Positions 51,201-63,100 of a stretch of DNA of 64,000 nucleotides are shown here, piece by piece. The position numbers and the translations under genes are program-made. Location of the stretch: positions 310,001-374,000 of the forward strand of contig JALIZF010001635.1 in NCBI GenBank assembly GCA_029948255.1, in the 5' to 3' direction. The number at the start of each line of letters is the position of its first letter. The first letter of the stretch is position 1. This DNA is from Telmatactis stephensoni. Its lineage: Eukaryota > Cnidaria > Anthozoa > Actiniaria > Isophelliidae. Under the pieces are notes generated by a model, which saw nothing but the letters and a program-made list of their open reading frames with translations, did no database searches and had not been told where the DNA came from.

Positions 51201-53109
51201 AGTATCATCTTGAAAATGACTGTCTGATGAGGTACCAGGTTGTGATAGATCAGCGGGCTGTACACTTAGTGGTATTTCTAGTTCCTCTTGGACTTCTTGC
51301 TGGGACGTCTGTAACAATAATGCCAAAACCGAATTCGTATTACGGGTTCTCAGTTGCAAAATTAATGTTAGTGAGAATAAGAGACAACACCGGCTTCCTG
51401 TGTTGAATTAGGACAAGAGACCATAATACTAAGAGAGCGAAACTCAGTATTGATGTCTGTGCGATGTTCGCGGCGACTAAAGGCCCAGACACACAGTGCA
51501 ACATTTCCCGAAACATTTGCTGAAACATCGCGCGCAACACTGTTGCACCGTGTGTCCACCACTGAAACATCTCGTGCAATGTTGCGCGCAACAGTTCTGG
51601 ACAGTTACAGAAGTAGAACTCGATCCTATTTCTGCGACTGTTGCGCGCAACGTTTCGCGAAACACAGGAATGGGTGGACACACGCTGCAACATTGTGTTG
51701 CGCGCGATGTTTCAGCAAATGTTTCAAGAAATGTTGCACCGTGTGTCTGGGCCTTTTTATAAGGCTATTTTTTAGTAATTTCGCTATCGCGCGCGGAAGG
51801 CTCTCAAACAAGAGAATTCAAGAGCCAAAGGCAAACAGTCCCGTCCGCGCGCATGTTAAAAATCAAATTCTGTAGAAGGATTTCACGGTAGCCATGTTTG
51901 TGGTCAAAATAATTGAGTTTGTCATTTAAAAACTTTTTATTGTACTTGCACAAACATGGCTGCCATGAAATCCCTCTATTGTTTCAGAGCCCGCTGCGCG
52001 CGCGATGGCAAAATTAATAAAAATAGCCTTGTCGCCGCGAACATTCAACAGACATCGATACCGAGTTTCGCTTTCTTAGTATTATGGTCTCTTGATTAGG
52101 AGAGAAGAAGACTAGGGACGAAACGGGGGAGAGTAAAAGAATAACTCCTCCTTTTTTCCTCTTCCCCACCCCCCATCCCCTCCCATTTAATTGCCGAAGG
52201 AAGCGCCGAGAATGATGAAGAGTTGTCTGCGAAGGAGGCTAGTGAGAATAAGTAAACTGACTATACTTACATGATCTGAATTGCTGTCACTTTGCTCTGC
52301 TCTTTTTTTATAGTGAATATGTCGACATGCCTCGCAAACAGCTAAAATATTGACGTGTAAAAATGAGTGTTGGGATATTTTTCTTTGGTATTTGCCACAG
52401 GGTTCCCAAAAGTTATTATTTAGCTCGGCCCATGAACCCTGCATCTAGTAAGGGAAACATTTGTTCGATACCATTTTAAAAGTTTCGTTTGATCATTAGC
52501 AAAGAAGAAAAAATAACTGATTAGTAAGCACAATAAAAAAATCATCCCTCAAAAGTCAGATACCCTTGGTTACATGAACAATAATGAAACTTTGTGAAAA
52601 AACTGTTCCCACTTTTAAACGCAGCATCTTTTGCGGTGCGTTCAATATTATTCAGTATTCGGTAAAAGAATGAAATTTCTGTTAAATAACTTACCAGAAC
52701 CAATTGGGACAACTGAGTCAAACAGTTGATGGATTTCTGCAGACATGGACGCATTTACTCTACGGGGAAGCTTTAGTTGTTTTCTGGGTCCTTTATGTGC
52801 AGGATAGCTACACACACGACTTTTGCGCCCTTGCCAATCAGTGGTGAGGCTTTTGCGATGTTTTGGGCAGATTGTCATAACCTCTACCTCATGACTATCA
52901 TAATGAAACAATCCTGATCGATTCAAAATTAAATCCTTTTCAGACAGCACGGTCTTTCCCCGTCCACGTTTACCAGTAACTTGTAAGCTTACTAGATGAG
53001 ATGTCATATCTTGAGTACATGCTGATAACGGAACTAGAGTTGAACCAACACCAACAAGACCACATGGAGAATTCTCTGCTACGAACGAGCAACTTACTTC
53101 TACCGCCAT
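48270..53109 (-). CDS. Zinc-finger DDE-like transposase, three exons, frame open
   Basis: Exons 52695-53109, 52271-52341 and 48270-51308 join in phase (415, 71 and 3039 nt) into about 1174 codons with no stop. Start ATG 53109. The long 3' exon has an acceptor (TTATTGTTACAG), and the only upstream in-frame start there is TTG, so it is not a separate gene. Cys/His clusters are C81, H84, C100, H105, C141, C144, H148; a second cluster at about 535-575 (HCKDHC, CQHKHDVLCESC); and a C2H2-like finger at about 900-930. Acidic candidates for a catalytic triad are VMDWAMKY (about 645), IRSDNAGCYH (about 728) and FSDPQAGKD/DRKIAPMKGH (about 755-775). The protein probably cuts and pastes its own element. 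I cannot assign a named superfamily. Confidence 0.75.
51414..52094. mobile_element. MITE with 7-bp target duplication in transposase intron
   Basis: Arms begin CAAGAGACCATAATACTAAG and end with its reverse complement. Direct ATTAGGA copies at 51407-51413 and 52095-52101 flank it exactly. The centre has a further hairpin around 51877-51982. A second MITE interrupts the left arm. Confidence 0.8.
51481..51759. mobile_element. Inner foldback MITE (TAA flanks)
   Basis: The ends AGGCCCAGACACAC and GTGTGTCTGGGCCT are inverted over about 60 nt and rich in GTTGCGCGCAAC motifs. TAA lies at 51478-51480 and 51760-51762. The opposite arm of the host MITE reads through uninterrupted (GGCGACAAGGCT), which marks this as an insertion. 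The flanks suit the PIF/Harbinger class. Confidence 0.7.
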
Positions 53110-53328
53110 TGTGCATGGAAAAGACAGATTGCACAATCAAAACCCGGTTATCGACATTCACAATCAGTCACACAATATGGCACCTAATTTTACAGTCTCA
53201 GTGACAAAGCAACTCCAGTTCCCAAAAGCTTACCAGTAACATCCAGCCATATTGCCATTTTTTGTTAGTTTGGAAAAGTAACAGTTCAAACAAAAAGGAA
53301 CAAAACGGGAGCTTTCATTATAACGCGA

Positions 53329-54302
53329 TGCGGGATTCGAAATAGTTGACCTCGTTGCGTGACAGGTTCTTATGCAAATTAGTTTCGACAAAAGTAGAAA
53401 ATACACTTGAAAATCGAATATTTCACTGAAGCATTATATCACAAATTTAATAGCTTTTAATCTCTTTCTACTTGTGTCTTTCTCTGCTATTCAAGGTAAA
53501 CGTGACGATTTACATACTATTATTAATTGTGTGGAAATCCACAACGCCGGGATGAACTATTTTTCAGAGCATAAATCCGAAGGTATATTTTGTGTGATGG
53601 AATAAATATTAAGTCAAATAAATATTTTATTGTTTCAAACAATTAAGTTTGAACTTAATTCAGGTTTCAAAAAGTATTGTGGGAGAATTGACGGCATTTA
53701 GTGCTGCGGAAAGAAGAATTTATGGGTTGACCGGAAGTGAATATTAGACGCGACAACGCCTTCGCAACAGTGATGTTTGTCAAATTTGGAAGGAAATCAC
53801 GCCCGAAGTATTATAGATCCCAATTTTAACTCTACGGTTTCGTTATAATCAAGTATACTGCTTTAATAATCTGTCATTTATTTGGAAAATAACTGCCGCA
53901 CTTTTGAGAAAATGGTCTTTAAAAATGACAAATTTTACGATCTGCAGGTAGATAAGTTTCGTATGCAAATTTCCAAAGCCGCTCAAATTTTTGCAACTTT
54001 TCAAAATTGACTCATCTCCTCAGAATAGCTCATTTATAGACTAAATATCCCTCACAAAATGTGAAAGTTGCTCATGACAAGGCATTATTCGTTGCTGAGG
54101 TCCCCAATGTGACCGTAAAATTTAGTGGTCTCAAAGTCCTTCAGGAGTCCAAAACAGAGGGGGGTGGTCAATCTCGGAAGATAAAAGGCCTAAGAAACTT
54201 TTAATGGCACGGTTCTTCACCCTATCGGATAGTCTACTAGTGGTCAAAGAACAGAGTAAATCGGGCGACCCCGATCTTTTGGATCTGCCCGGGATGTTCT
54301 GA
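53329..54302 (-). repeat. Right inverted arm of the large transposon
   Basis: Reverse-complement partner of 46814-47787. The first ATG of the transposase gene lies about 220 nt inside this arm, so this arm or the sequence beside it probably supplies the promoter. Confidence 0.9.
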
Positions 54303-55129
54303 CAATGACACTTAACTACTAATTTTTTTGCCAAATCTCAGGCAACTGTTAACCCCATTAACATCCTCTGACATCAATTACTCAACCCTACTGTTCTTTT
54401 AGGTTCTCTGTGCTGATGAGTTTAATGTCGGAGATAAGCGAGTTATTTAACTATATTGATATTGATATAGAAACAATCGATTTCCAATTTTCACCTTTAA
54501 CAATGGTTTCCAATGTTAACAATCATTATTATTATCATTGTTAAAGGTGAAATAGGTACACAAAGATGTTTCGATGAGAGCGCTGAACACGTATTATTGT
54601 AACTCACAAGAAAGACTCACAGACTTTGTTGAACTAGGAACATGTTGCAGCTAGGAACGTTAAGCAGGGACATGTCCCCTCTTGTCCACTACTTAAACTA
54701 GAGACGTGTTTCAGTTTGAAATCACATGACTGTCTCGGAGACAAATAATTGTCCCCGCAACACAATTTATTAACGAAAATTGTCCTTACATCACCTGCAA
54801 CATGTCACCTAGTGTCTCCCGAGCTTAACAGCCTTTCTATTGTAAAATTAGAAAGAAAATATAATAATCTTATTTTTTAACACATTTAGTGCTTTTAATT
54901 ATATAATTTTTTACTTCATTATGGCTTTGCTGAAATAAATTAGATCAAAGGGCACAATCAAAAACTCCCTTTTTAAATTGACTATTGCAAATGTATATTA
55001 CAGCGTTTAACCAACAATCTCGAACAAACCCTTGCTATGACTTTTCTGATCAGTTCGAAAATTCTGATTTAAATCACAGTGCTCGTACCCACTCCTCTCC
55101 ACTCCCCACACGATGTTGTTAAGGGTTTT

Positions 55130-55600
55130 AATCGTAACAGTAACATAATAATAGTAGACTTAAAAAGTGCTATTTCCGTGAGTTCAATAGCGATGATCAA
55201 ACACAAAGTTGCACTGAGTTCAAACGCCACTGATTAAACTAATAAGTCTTGAGCTTTTGCTTAAAGCAGTCAATATTACTAGAGTCCTTGATGTCTTCTG
55301 GTGAGTTGGTCCACAGTTCAGAGGCAGCAATACAAAAAACACGACTTCCATAGGTCTTGAGATTGAAGGAAGGTTTCTTTATGGGAGATTCCTACAGGAA
55401 GAACGAAGGGTTCGCGATGGCTTGTAAGGAGTAATTAGATCTTTGAGGTAGTCAGAAGGCATGTCATGAAGTGTTCGTGTAGCAAGTAAGGAAAGAAATA
55501 TTGTCTGAAACAAACAAATAAACGAAATTAACAAGAGTGTAAGCATGCGCAGAGAGAAACGATCAGTAGACAAACCATACAAACAAAGGAACAAGAGTTA
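55130..55600 (-). pseudogene. Decayed LINE reverse-transcriptase 3' end
   Basis: The minus strand reads LLATRTLHDMPSDYLKDLIT and SRTLRSSCRN. After a frame change it reads YGSRVFCIAASELWTNSPED, the usual C-terminal end of a non-LTR retrotransposon ORF2. Frame-shifted and truncated. Confidence 0.6.
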
Positions 55601-55805
55601 ATACCGATAAAAAATACAGGAAAAACAAACAAACAAATAAACAAACAAACACTATTAACCAGTAAGACACAACAGAAAATCACACACATACGGGGATTTG
55701 ATGGACAAAGACAAACTAAAACAAACCATGCTGCATATTGCGAAAAATGCGACGGACTCCAAAAGCAAACAAGCAAAACAACAAACAACAATTAAAGCCT
55801 AAGGA

Positions 55806-56440
55806 GCCAGTAGCATGGTCGAGTGGTCAGAGCGTAGGCCTCGCCCGGGGGGGACTCCTATATATAGGTGGACGGGGATGCTCGTCGGAAATTTTAAAAA
55901 TGACCCCTAAAAGGTACCAAAGTCATATCCGGGTGGGCGTGGCAATACATGCTTTTACCCCTAAAAGGTACCAACTCAAAAACACTAAATTTAACATTTT
56001 GCATATTTTAGTCAATCAAGTGATCAATTGTGTCTACTTATATACGAACAATTTGATGGTCGTGCAATCCAATCTTTGTTTCCAGTATTTAATTGTCGAT
56101 GGATGAAAAAATTACCCTAAAAGGTACCAGCTAGGTCTCTAGTAGTCCACTAAAGTCTGGGACACCCTAAAAGGTACCAGATCGCTAATTTTGACCCCTA
56201 AAAGGTACGACGAGCATCCCCGTCCATTTCCGATCGGAGTCCCCCCCGGGAGGCCTCGTGCACAATCCGCCGGGTAGTTCCGAGTCAGTCGAGTCCCCGC
56301 TAGCTCTGGCCACTAGCTGAAGCTGAATTTGTCCCGGGCAAACCCTAGTTCAAATTCAGTTTCTCGACCATGCTTGTAAATAGTCAACTGGTTCGACTGC
56401 TTGCATGCTAGTTAGGCGGATTCTTATTTGAGAGTCATTA
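55806..56440 (+). mobile_element. tRNA-derived SINE family B, split by an insertion
   Basis: The head TGGTCGAGTGGTCAGAGCG (A-box type) is separated by 55844-56250 from the body, which continues GTGCACAATCC, CTCTGGCCACTAGCTGA and CTCGACCATGCTTGTAAATAG. It matches the uninterrupted copy at 62756-62960. Confidence 0.75.
55844..56250. mobile_element. hAT-like non-autonomous element, 8-bp duplication
   Basis: The ends CCCGGGGGGGACTCC and GGAGTCCCCCCCGGG are inverted. AGGCCTCG flanks both sides (55836-55843, 56251-56258). The inside has five or six ACCCCTAAAAGGTACC-type blocks and ATGCTCGTCGG near both ends. Confidence 0.82.
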
Positions 56441-56690
56441 TGTAAACTACCAGAACGTCACCGGTAATAATGTCTACACACTCCTTAAATATAGACTTGT
56501 TTAACAATAACAAAACCGATCGACTCCAAGCTAAAAAATGACTTGCGTATATACCTATTTGTACTGACAACATTGAACCTTTCAAAATAATCGAACCTAG
56601 AAGCTGAGACCGAAATGGCTGCTGGGTACACTGGTAATATTTGGATTTTCATATATTTTATCTATGAATTCACTACATAATTAACACTTA

Positions 56691-56823
56691 TTGACTGGGA
56701 CCGAGGGAAACAGTATGTTTTGTGGTCCCGAGACCGCCAATGTTTCCCGAGGCGGAGCCGAGGGAAACGTTGGTGGTCGAGGGACCACAAAACATACTGC
56801 TTTCCCCGAGGTCCCAGTCAATT
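56691..56823. repeat. Palindrome, TGACTGGGACCGAGGGAAAC
   Basis: Two inverted halves of about 60 bp carrying TTTTGTGGTCCC and GGGACCACAAAA, with CCGAGGGAAAC repeated in both orientations. Non-coding. Confidence 0.7.
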
Positions 56824-57242
56824 AGCCAGTAACAAAACGAGCAGGGGAATGGGACCAAGTTTCTTAGATACGAGTTAATTCGCAAACAGACTTCATAATA
56901 AGAAAGAACACATAAAAATAAGTAAGAATTGAAAATTTGATCATGTTCAAGCAAAAAGAAATAGAATTACAATGTTTCAAAATTTTCTTAAAATACAGAG
57001 AATGTATGGTTTGGCTGGACGTTTTGGCTGGACACTATACATTTCTTTGTAATTTTAGCAGGGTTTGAATGCTCATAACATTGTTTCTATTAAGTCAAAC
57101 ATCCCCAAACTTGGTCAGCAGGCATGTTGTATGCTACTCTTTCATGTGATGGGGTATGTTTTTCTGGAACCTTAATTGAGTTGATTTTACAAACTTGGAC
57201 CCAGTCCCTTACTCTTTTTGTTACCCGCCAATAAGTGTTTAA

Positions 57243-57702
57243 TTTTGTTATATACCAACTGTCAAAGAACAAAATAAAAAGCAAAACGTCGCTGCCTACA
57301 GTTAAAGTTTTTAATCAAAATTCACACAAACTGACCTTTTTTCACACATACGTAGTTTTTCGGACTGAGAATTGTTGCAGCTCTTTTGGTGACATTCCTG
57401 GTTGGTTATCATCTTTTTCTTGGAATAAATGTTGTATATTATAAGTTTGACAATAAACACGAGTTTTGTCTCATTCATGTCCGAATGAATGAATTTGTAA
57501 ACGCGCGCTGCCAAAAACGCGCCTTCGATTCAAAGCTCAGTCAACTTCCGGTTTTGTTATTACCGGTCAATAAAACTCACTGCTGCCCGCTGAGAGTTGT
57601 TGCTGGGGAAACAGCAAAACTTATTGACGTTCACGTGATGCGCTCTCGCCCAATCAGAGCACGGAAAAAATTGACTTTGACAGTTGGTATATAACAATCG
57701 TG
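57243..57702. mobile_element. DNA element, TTGTTATATACCAACTGTCA ends
   Basis: 23-bp perfect inverted ends at 57244-57267 and 57676-57700 enclose 410 bp without a supported gene. Confidence 0.65.
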
Positions 57703-57758
57703 TTTGGCAATACCAAGAATTTGTCTGATCGAGTGGTTGAAACGTGCCCGTCCACACG

Positions 57759-58295
57759 TGTTACGCTACAAATTTCCAGTAATTATGTATTTATTAACCT
57801 CAATGTATTTTTTGAGTAATTAACTAGTTAAGCATTTTAGTGTTGTAACCTTGACCGTTTTGATTGTAGGATTTGTGTATTGTTTTGATCCTGTGTGACG
57901 CACCCTCTCTCACTATAACCCAAACAGACCAACGTGGTATCTGTTTGACTCCAAACGTGATGTAAACAGGAAATTAAATTTAGTTTAGTTTTTATTTAAG
58001 GACTGTCGATATTTGTTACACTCGCACACTCTTTAGTCTTTGTACAAACTAGCGAGGCAAGTTTGGGATTCGACTCAGTGTTAATTGGAAAGTATAGCCC
58101 TATTAAACTAAGGAAAGTGGTCGAGTAAGGAACTCCTTCTGACAGCCACTCCGACTAGGAAAGTCTTTCTGGTTGGCCTGGCTCTATCCCGCCTTGTAGT
58201 ACCAACCCTTGCTTAGCTTGTAATTAGCTCTTGTTCAAAGTCTAATAAACGAGTTAGCAGAGCAGGCGATTCTTTACGATGTCCCTCTCGTAACA
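57759..58295 (+). mobile_element. Solo LTR, copy 1
   Basis: Begins TGTTACG and ends CGTAACA, with an AATAAA-containing TCTAATAAACGAG near the end, and CACG on both sides. About 85-90% like 61789-62332 by eye. No gag or pol beside it. Confidence 0.75.
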
Positions 58296-58306
58296 CACGC
58301 TTCGTT

Positions 58307-58650
58307 GAAATCATCACATCAAAAGATTTCCCAGTGTTCATTTCGGTCTTAGATTCTATGTTTGAAGGGTCAGTGTTTGTGCAAATAGATATATACATTT
58401 TTCCATAGGAGCGTGGGCACAGTGAAGTTTTGTATCACGCAACTGGTTATTCAAAAGGCCAATCCTACAACCTTTTGAAATCATCACATCATAAGATTTC
58501 CCAGTGTTCATTTCGGTCTCAGCTTCTATGTTTGAACTGTCAATGTTTGTACAAATAGGTATATACATTTTTCCATAGGAGCGTGAGCACAGTGAAGTTT
58601 TGTACCACGCAACTGGTTATTCAAAAGGCCAATCCTACAACCTTTTGAAA
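58307..58650 (+). repeat. Two tandem 170-bp copies
   Basis: Each copy contains AAATCATCACATCA, TTCCCAGTGTTCATTTCGG, CATTTTTCCATAGGAGCGTG and CCAATCCTACAACCTTTTG. They differ at roughly one base in fifteen. Confidence 0.85.
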
Positions 58651-58805
58651 CCGAAATTGGGAATGTGTTAAGTAATGGTCCGAGTAAGAGGTAGGCATCT
58701 TATCACTTATGATTTATGCCATTTTTATACAATGTGCATACGTACAATTATCGACTACGCTGCGCCCGTTTTTCATTTTGCCTTGCCATTGTATTTAGTA
58801 AATGA

Positions 58806-59312
58806 GTTAGAATGTTAGAACGCTTACAGAAGCGTGCTATGCGTATTATTTGCCCTAATGTTGAGTACAGCCGCGCACTTTCAATCCTTGGGTTACCTAG
58901 CATTAACGATCATCACGAAAATATTTGTACCCGTACATTCAATAATATTGTAAATGACAGTGAGCATAAACTAAACAACCTCTTGCCAAAACCATTTGAA
59001 TGTAATAACTACAATCTTAGACATGTCCCAAAGTTTTCAATTCCTCGTTATCGGACAAACAGGTTTAGAGATAGTTTTATAATTAAATCAGCCATTCGCG
59101 CAAATAATTAATTATATGATCTTAGCCATCCGTTTGGAATTTTATTATTATATATGTTTTTAGATCTTATTATATATATATTTATATTAGAATTAGTTGA
59201 CAAACTATTTTTTTAGCTTTAATTTTGATTTTATTTTATTTTGTAAATACGCAATTCAGCCTCACGGCTGCAATGTATTTGTTAATAAAGTACCTTTACC
59301 TTTACCTCTATG
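58806..59312 (+). mobile_element. LINE 3' end with (CTTTAC)n tail
   Basis: The 99-residue frame has the pattern of a non-LTR reverse-transcriptase C-terminus (LERLQKRAMRIICP, ALSILGLPSINDHHENIC, YNLRHVPKF). It is followed by AATAAAGTACCTTTACC. 5'-truncated. Confidence 0.75.
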
Positions 59313-60186
59313 TACGGAATGCGGAAAGGTGCTAATTTTATATCTTCATCAGATATTACATTAATTCTCCCTAGTTCACTAGTTGATTTCCTTAACTTTT
59401 GGTTAAAATTTTTCTGAGTCTTAACATGGAAAATTGGAAGCTTTTCTTGGGTGTTGTTTTGGAATCTCATGATTGGATTAAAGCTTTTCACACAAAAGAA
59501 ACTTCCCTGTGAAATACAGTTTTAGCGCATTTTATTTCAATAACATGTTGTTCGTAGGTTGACGTATTCTCAGCCTGAAATATCCAACCATTCTTATTGG
59601 GAAAAGTGAAATGCATCAGAACAATACAGAGTTAATTGCTTACTTTTTACAAGCATTGTTACATATAAACAAACATATTTAGTTTTTCGACTTCCGTATT
59701 TGCTTGTTGTTGTAGCACTTCCGCATCAACGATATCGTGGCGTTTTGTTCAAGCAAATAAAATGATGGGAGGGAATCGTAAGTTCGAAGATCCTTGCATT
59801 GAGTCTGTCTGTAAATAGACTCCATTTTAAACCGCAAATATTATCAGAAATCCTTTTCATTTTTATTTCATTTTAGTGCAAGGACAACTTAAAGTGATTT
59901 TATGGTGATTATAGTGTTTTATTTTGAATTTATTAGTCAGTAGAATTTTACTTCGACCCTCCTCTCCCTCTTCGGGAGCCCCTAACCCTCCCCCTGACAG
60001 AGGTCTATATTTCAGACGGTCACGTTTTTGACTCTCGTAGTTTATGGTCATATGTGAGGCATGAGTAAAACTCAGTTCTGCTTGGTTCACATTTGTACGC
60101 ATTTATAGACAACTTGAAGATCATTGTAAACATTCAAACACGTTGAATGTGACTCATTCATTCACTGAGTGTGATCAAGTATCATA

Positions 60187-63100
60187 ATGGGTGACACTGA
60201 GGATTGTTTACGAATTCTCACTCAAAACAGGTTTAAGATAGTGCAGAATCTTCAAGTTGAGCGTTCGTTTTTGTTTGACTATTTACTGAGTAAAAACGTA
60301 TTTGATCGTGACGATTATGATTTGGCACGATCAGAGAAGACTCGTGAGCAGAAGGCAGGTAAAGTGTTGGACATCATCGAGACCAAAGGAGAAGAAGGTT
60401 TTCGCCATTTTAAAGACGCTTTACAGTTGATCAACCCGAACCTTTATGAAACCTTGACCGGAGAAAAAGCTACATTCCGTAAGTTAACGTCATTTGATGT
60501 ATTTTCCAACTTTAGCATTATCAATCCTTGATGTTAGAAAGCGAAACTCATGTGAAGATCAGACTTTTGTGAGCAAAAAACTGAGCCACGTGTGAGGCGG
60601 AGAAGGAAATTGAAGTTTCACTTTGTGAATAAAGTATTTATAACTAGTTATTTCTATATTCGTTTGACAGTCCATTTTAAATAATTAAGATTGTTAATTT
60701 CTACCACTTTTTGAGCTTAATATATTGAGCTCAAAGCAAATTTTAATCTTAAGTGAAAATTTTCAAGATTGCGTGAACTTGTCTTGCCTGATATGAAATC
60801 CTATTTCGCATGACAGAATAAGTATTTTTTTCCTTTATTATTAATTTTTTCCTGTTACATTGAAGGAAGTCCGTCTTAACTTGCATTTTAATGTACTCTA
60901 TCGTAACCAGTGATCAATATGATAATTCTTTCTTTCGATTCTCTTAATTTCAGGAGACAGCCCTATCTTGAATGTAACAGACTATCTTGGTAAGAACGAA
61001 AGTATGAAGCTTGAACAGAACGCGCATTCAGTTGTTGTTGAAGTCTGTAGAGCGTGGAATGTCTCGGGACCTGGCTGTTTTTCAGTTGCTCAGTCAACTG
61101 ACATGCATGACCACAAAAACATATCCTTAATCGTCACTACACAACCATGAGTATTCACATTCATTATCATTTTTTATCGTGATTGAGTCGTCAATCGATA
61201 GACATTCCAGTCAGTTTTTTTTTTTTTCTGAAGACCATATATAAATAAGCAAACGTACACAGATTGAAATATGAAATAGAAAAAAAAAAAACACAAAAAA
61301 CAAAAACAAAAAAACTGCTGCAATTCTACCTAGTTTTGAAGTTTCAAAAAGTTACTTTGTTTTTGTTTATTGGTTTGTTTGTTTCTTTTTTTTCCCCAAA
61401 CTATGTGGCCATAATTCGGTTATGATAAAAAGCTCTGCAATTTAACGTGCCGTCTCAATTCTTTAGAATTTTGACTTAAATATCGTGCAGATGATATATT
61501 TAGACCATTTATTACCAAAAATATCTTCATAAAGAATGCTGCCTAATATTTACAAAATATTGAGTGAAAACGAAATCAAACTGTATTTGTTTGCTTCAGC
61601 TAGTGCAGTAGCCGTCTTACAGGTACGTCTGACAGACTGGCGAATGAAATTTCATATCCGGCATATCAATCCAAAAACAGCTTCAGAGTCCAAACTCCAA
61701 ACAAACAAAATTAGCCCTGTCCACACGTATCCGAATATTTTTAGAAACCGGGAGATTTTTTCCTCTGTTTTAGCCTTCCGTCCACACGTGTTACGCTACA
61801 GATCGATTTCCAGTAATTATGTATTTATTAAGCTCAATGTATTTTTGAGTAATGTACTAGTTAAGCATTTTAAGTGCTGTAACCTTGACCGTTTTGATTG
61901 TAGGATTTGTGTATTGCTTCGACTTGTGTGGCGCACCCTCTTTCACTATAACCCAAACAGACTAACGTCGTAGGTTTCTCTTTGACTCCAAACGCGCGTG
62001 ATGTAAACAGGAAATTCGATTTAGTTTAATTGTTATTTAAGGACTGTCGATATTTCTTACACTTGCACACTCTTTAGTCTTTGTACAAACTAGCGAGGCA
62101 AGTTCGGGGTACGACTCAGTGTTGATTGGAAAGTACAGCCCTAAGTAAGGAAAGTGGCCGAGAAAGGAACTCCTTTTGACAGCCACTCCGACTATAAGGA
62201 AAGTCTTTCTGGTTGGCCGGGCTCTATCCCGCCTTGTAGTACCAACCTTTGCTTAGGCTTGTAATTAGCTCTTGTTCAAAGTCTAATAAACGAGTTGGCA
62301 GAGCAGGCGATCCCGACTAGTCTCTCGTAACACACGTAAGCGGCGTTTTAGGTCCCCGAATACGGAGGTTTTCGAATACGCTCTTCAAACTGTAGATTTT
62401 TGAAAACGCCGGCTTATCGTATTCGTGTGGACAGCCGAAAAGGGAGATTTTGGAATACGATGACGTCAGAAGTGGCTTTTGTCGGTAGTCAGTTATTTTC
62501 ACGGTTGATTATTGTTAGTCGGCTATAACCCAATTGAAGTATCATCATTACTACCTTTTCATGATCACTTACATAGCAGTAAATCTCACTCACCACTACT
62601 ACTACCACCATGCTACAACCTCTACTACTACGACCACCACTACCAACACCACTATACCACCACCACCACTACCACTACCACTACCACTACCACTACCACC
62701 ACCACTACCACTACCAGTACCACCACACTACCACTACCACCACCTCAAACAAGGGAGGCAGCATTGTCGAGTAATCATAGTGTCAGTCTCGCAATCCGGT
62801 GGTCCCGAGTTCGAGCACCCGCTCTGGCCACTAGCTGAGACTGTATTTATTCCGGGTTCGCCATGTTCAAATTCAGTTTCTCGACCATGCTTGTAAATAG
62901 CCAACTGGTTTGCCTCCTTGCCAGTTGGGTTTCTTAAACATTTTGTTTCATTTACATTATTCAGTTGTGATTATTTCAGTGGAGTGCCTGGAAACTAGCT
63001 GGATAGCTAAGTGGCCTAAGTGATCTTCCACTATAAACAAAGCATTTACATTTTATATATTTTTTTACCACCACTACTATCGCAACCACCACCACTGCCA

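Larger units (their letters stand above)
46814..54302. mobile_element. 7.5-kb DNA transposon with 974-bp terminal inverted repeats
   Basis: Inverted arms 46814-47787 and 53329-54302 have equal length and look almost identical by eye, differing at scattered bases. The outermost bases are TCAGAACATCCCGGGCAG. The interior carries one three-exon gene (48270-53109, minus) with a zinc-finger, DDE-like protein. I found no clear target-site duplication. Flanks on both sides carry degenerate copies of a local ACTACTAATTTTTTTGCC motif in the same orientation, suggesting insertion into a pre-existing repeat. Arm similarity and the open gene suggest a fairly recent, possibly autonomous copy. Confidence 0.85.
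54303..60186. other. Repeat-dense spacer left of the CARD gene
   Basis: Apart from the LINE, SINE, hAT-like, LTR and foldback pieces listed, it contains an AAACAAAC-rich stretch (55505-55800) and AT-rich sequence. No exon was recognised. Confidence 0.55.

Noticed and set aside
48270..51359. Transposase as a single-exon gene starting at 51359
   Set aside because: The start would be TTG; an acceptor at 51309-51310 and two upstream exons in matching phase explain the frame better.
51340..51875. Several overlapping cysteine-rich frames
   Set aside because: They lie in the nested MITEs and appear on both strands because of the inverted arms.
57759..62332. One complete LTR retrotransposon between the two LTRs
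   Set aside because: Each LTR has its own CACG flanks, no gag-pol lies between, and CARD exons do.
62512..62896. Polythreonine / polyproline proteins
   Set aside because: Product of the ACC/ACT trinucleotide tract and the adjoining SINE.
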